A stretch of DNA of 64,000 nt from contig NZ_KV810485.1 of NCBI RefSeq assembly GCF_001812805.1, forward strand, positions 1 through 64,000, written 5' to 3'. A program made the position numbers and the translations under genes. The notes beneath the pieces were generated by a model. It was not told where the DNA came from and searched no databases. It was given only the letters and a program-made list of their open reading frames with translations. Position 1 is the stretch's first letter. Every line of letters starts with the position of its first letter. The DNA comes from Corynebacterium sp. HMSC078H07 (lineage in GTDB: Bacteria; Actinomycetota; Actinomycetes; Mycobacteriales; Mycobacteriaceae). Shown here piece by piece: positions 62,989 through 64,000 of this stretch.

Positions 62989-64000
62989 TTAGTCCCTGCG
63001 GTAGGGGTGTTCAATGGCTTCCTCATAGGCCGTAAGAAGGGCTTGGGTGGATTCTACCCAGGAATATTTCTCCGCTTCGCGTCGGGCGGCTATGCCCATC
63101 TCGGATCGCCGGGAAGGATCACGGAGTAGATTCACTGCGGCGTCGGCCCACGCAGCGTCGTCGGCATCAGGGGCAATGAGATGACCTGTGACTCCTTCTT
63201 CAATGACGAAGGGGATTCCGCCGGCGCGGGTTCCGATGACAGGAACCCCCGAAGCGAAAGACTCCAGCGCCACAAGTCCCAGGGTTTCCGTGGCAGAAGG
63301 GAACAGGAAGACATCACCGACGGCAAAGGCGGCGGCAAGCTCGTCACCAGAGAGATAACCGGGAAAGACGGTGTAGGAGGGATCGAAGCCTTCCTTGAGC
63401 TCGTCCAGGAAGGGGCCGTCACCGACAATGGCGAGGCGGGCGGCGCCAAGCTCAGCGCGTACCAATTGCATGACGTGGTCGAGGCGCTCCAAGTCCTTTT
63501 CTTTGGAGACTCGGCCGATGTAGGTAAGCAGTGGCGCATCGGGGTTGCCTCCGGTGAGGCGCTCGCGCATCGACTCGGTGGCGCGGGAGGGCTGATAGGT
63601 GTCCGTGTCCACGGCCTTGGGCCACAGCTTGACGTTGCGAATGCCCATCTCACCAGCCTTGTCCACCATGGGACCGGACGTGCACAGGTTGACTGCTGCC
63701 TGGTTGTGTAGGTACTTCAGCGCGGCCTCTGTCAGCGGGCGAGTCCAGCCAATGCCCAAAGCATCGACGTACTCGGGCACATTGGTGTGGAAGCTGGCCA
63801 CAAGCGGAACAGCGTCACGCTGCGCGGCAAAGACGCCGAGTGCTGCGGTCCAAATCGGGTTGACCGCATGGATGACATCGGGGTCAAAATCCCGAATCTC
63901 TTTAAAGAACTTCCACGAGGGCAAGCCGAATTTGATTTCCGGGTAGACCCAGAGCGAAAGGCTTGGAATGCGGGTGACCTCGAAACCTGCATACGTGGCT
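62989..64000 (-). CDS. GT4 glycosyltransferase, MgtA-like (5' end outside the window)
   Basis: Partial: 337 residues visible, frame open to the window edge (reading ATYAGFEVTRIPSLSLW at the border). Retaining GT-B enzyme: acceptor half with PDVIHAVNPIWTAALGVF and SFHTNVPEYV, donor half with YIGRVSKEKDLERL, AIVGDGPFLDEL, FPGYLSGDELAAAFAVGDVFLFPSATETLGLVALESFASGVPVIG (EX7E). Closest to the actinobacterial alpha-mannosyltransferases MgtA/PimB that build lipoglycans; the acceptor cannot be fixed from this part. Confidence 0.85.
   Translation of the reverse strand, partial: ATYAGFEVTRIPSLSLWVYPEIKFGLPSWKFFKEIRDFDPDVIHAVNPIWTAALGVFAAQRDAVPLVASFHTNVPEYVDALGIGWTRPLTEAALKYLHNQAAVNLCTSGPMVDKAGEMGIRNVKLWPKAVDTDTYQPSRATESMRERLTGGNPDAPLLTYIGRVSKEKDLERLDHVMQLVRAELGAARLAIVGDGPFLDELKEGFDPSYTVFPGYLSGDELAAAFAVGDVFLFPSATETLGLVALESFASGVPVIGTRAGGIPFVIEEGVTGHLIAPDADDAAWADAAVNLLRDPSRRSEMGIAARREAEKYSWVESTQALLTAYEEAIEHPYRRD

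Overview
The window is a stretch of a Corynebacterium chromosome (order Mycobacteriales). Support for this comes from highly recognisable orthologues (BetP, AmtR, an Rpf2/RpfB-type resuscitation factor, the Glp/GlpR division pair, MprAB/CgtSR2) and from gene order shared with C. glutamicum and M. tuberculosis: perM-purN-purH; mprA-mprB-htrA-mog-(x)-mscL; fthC-galU-moeA-like-rimJ-glpR; pmt-rsmI; metG-tatD-rpf-ksgA-ispE. The base composition is moderately GC-rich. The species cannot be fixed by eye; a member of the striatum/aurimucosum/simulans group is a guess. I see no rRNA, tRNA, CRISPR array, insertion sequence or prophage.

Layout. 0.1-10.2 kb: secreted trypsin-like protease, chorismate mutase, PcrA helicase, and two secreted M23 endopeptidases flanking an ABC exporter operon with its PadR regulator. 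10.5-14.5 kb: perM-purN-purH. 14.5-20.3 kb: an accessory-looking island of six genes. It holds three single-pass membrane proteins with disordered N-termini and extracytoplasmic C-terminal domains, a beta-lactamase-fold lipoprotein, a tail-anchored Ser/Thr kinase with no extracellular sensor, and a divergent FHA plus winged-helix protein. In my memory of C. glutamicum, purH and amtR lie almost next to each other, so this is the best candidate here for an undescribed system. 20.3-24.2 kb: amtR, a degenerate nucleotidyltransferase-like gene, and the cysteine-poor ribosomal protein set rpmB-rpmG-rpsN-rpsR (minus) and rpmE2-rpmF (plus), with a long structured leader between them.

24.3-29.7 kb: the envelope-stress two-component system mprAB with the HtrA/PepD protease, mog and mscL. 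30-36 kb: SAF protein, fthC, galU, the gephyrin-like gene glp, rimJ and glpR. 36-43 kb: two alkylation-repair genes (tag, ogt), DoxX with a zinc-finger membrane protein, the protein O-mannosyltransferase pmt, rsmI and the osmosensing betaine carrier betP. 43-52 kb: metG, an MFS exporter, a HigBA toxin-antitoxin pair, two GNATs, tatD, rpf2, ksgA, ispE. 52-64 kb: a zinc-metallochaperone-like lipoprotein behind a striking palindrome, an ABC-F ATPase, an AEC carrier, a small secreted protein, an ABM-fold protein, an OatA-like O-acyltransferase, a Cof-type phosphatase, an enoyl-CoA hydratase family enzyme, an unknown gene and a truncated GT4 glycosyltransferase.

Two themes recur. The first is cell-envelope biology: M23 enzymes, Rpf, O-acetylation, O-mannosylation and division scaffold, with GTTAC/GTAAC repeats suggesting MtrA control. 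The second is leaderless transcription: many starts sit exactly seven bases behind a TANNNT -10 box, and two divergent gene pairs share overlapping -10 boxes.
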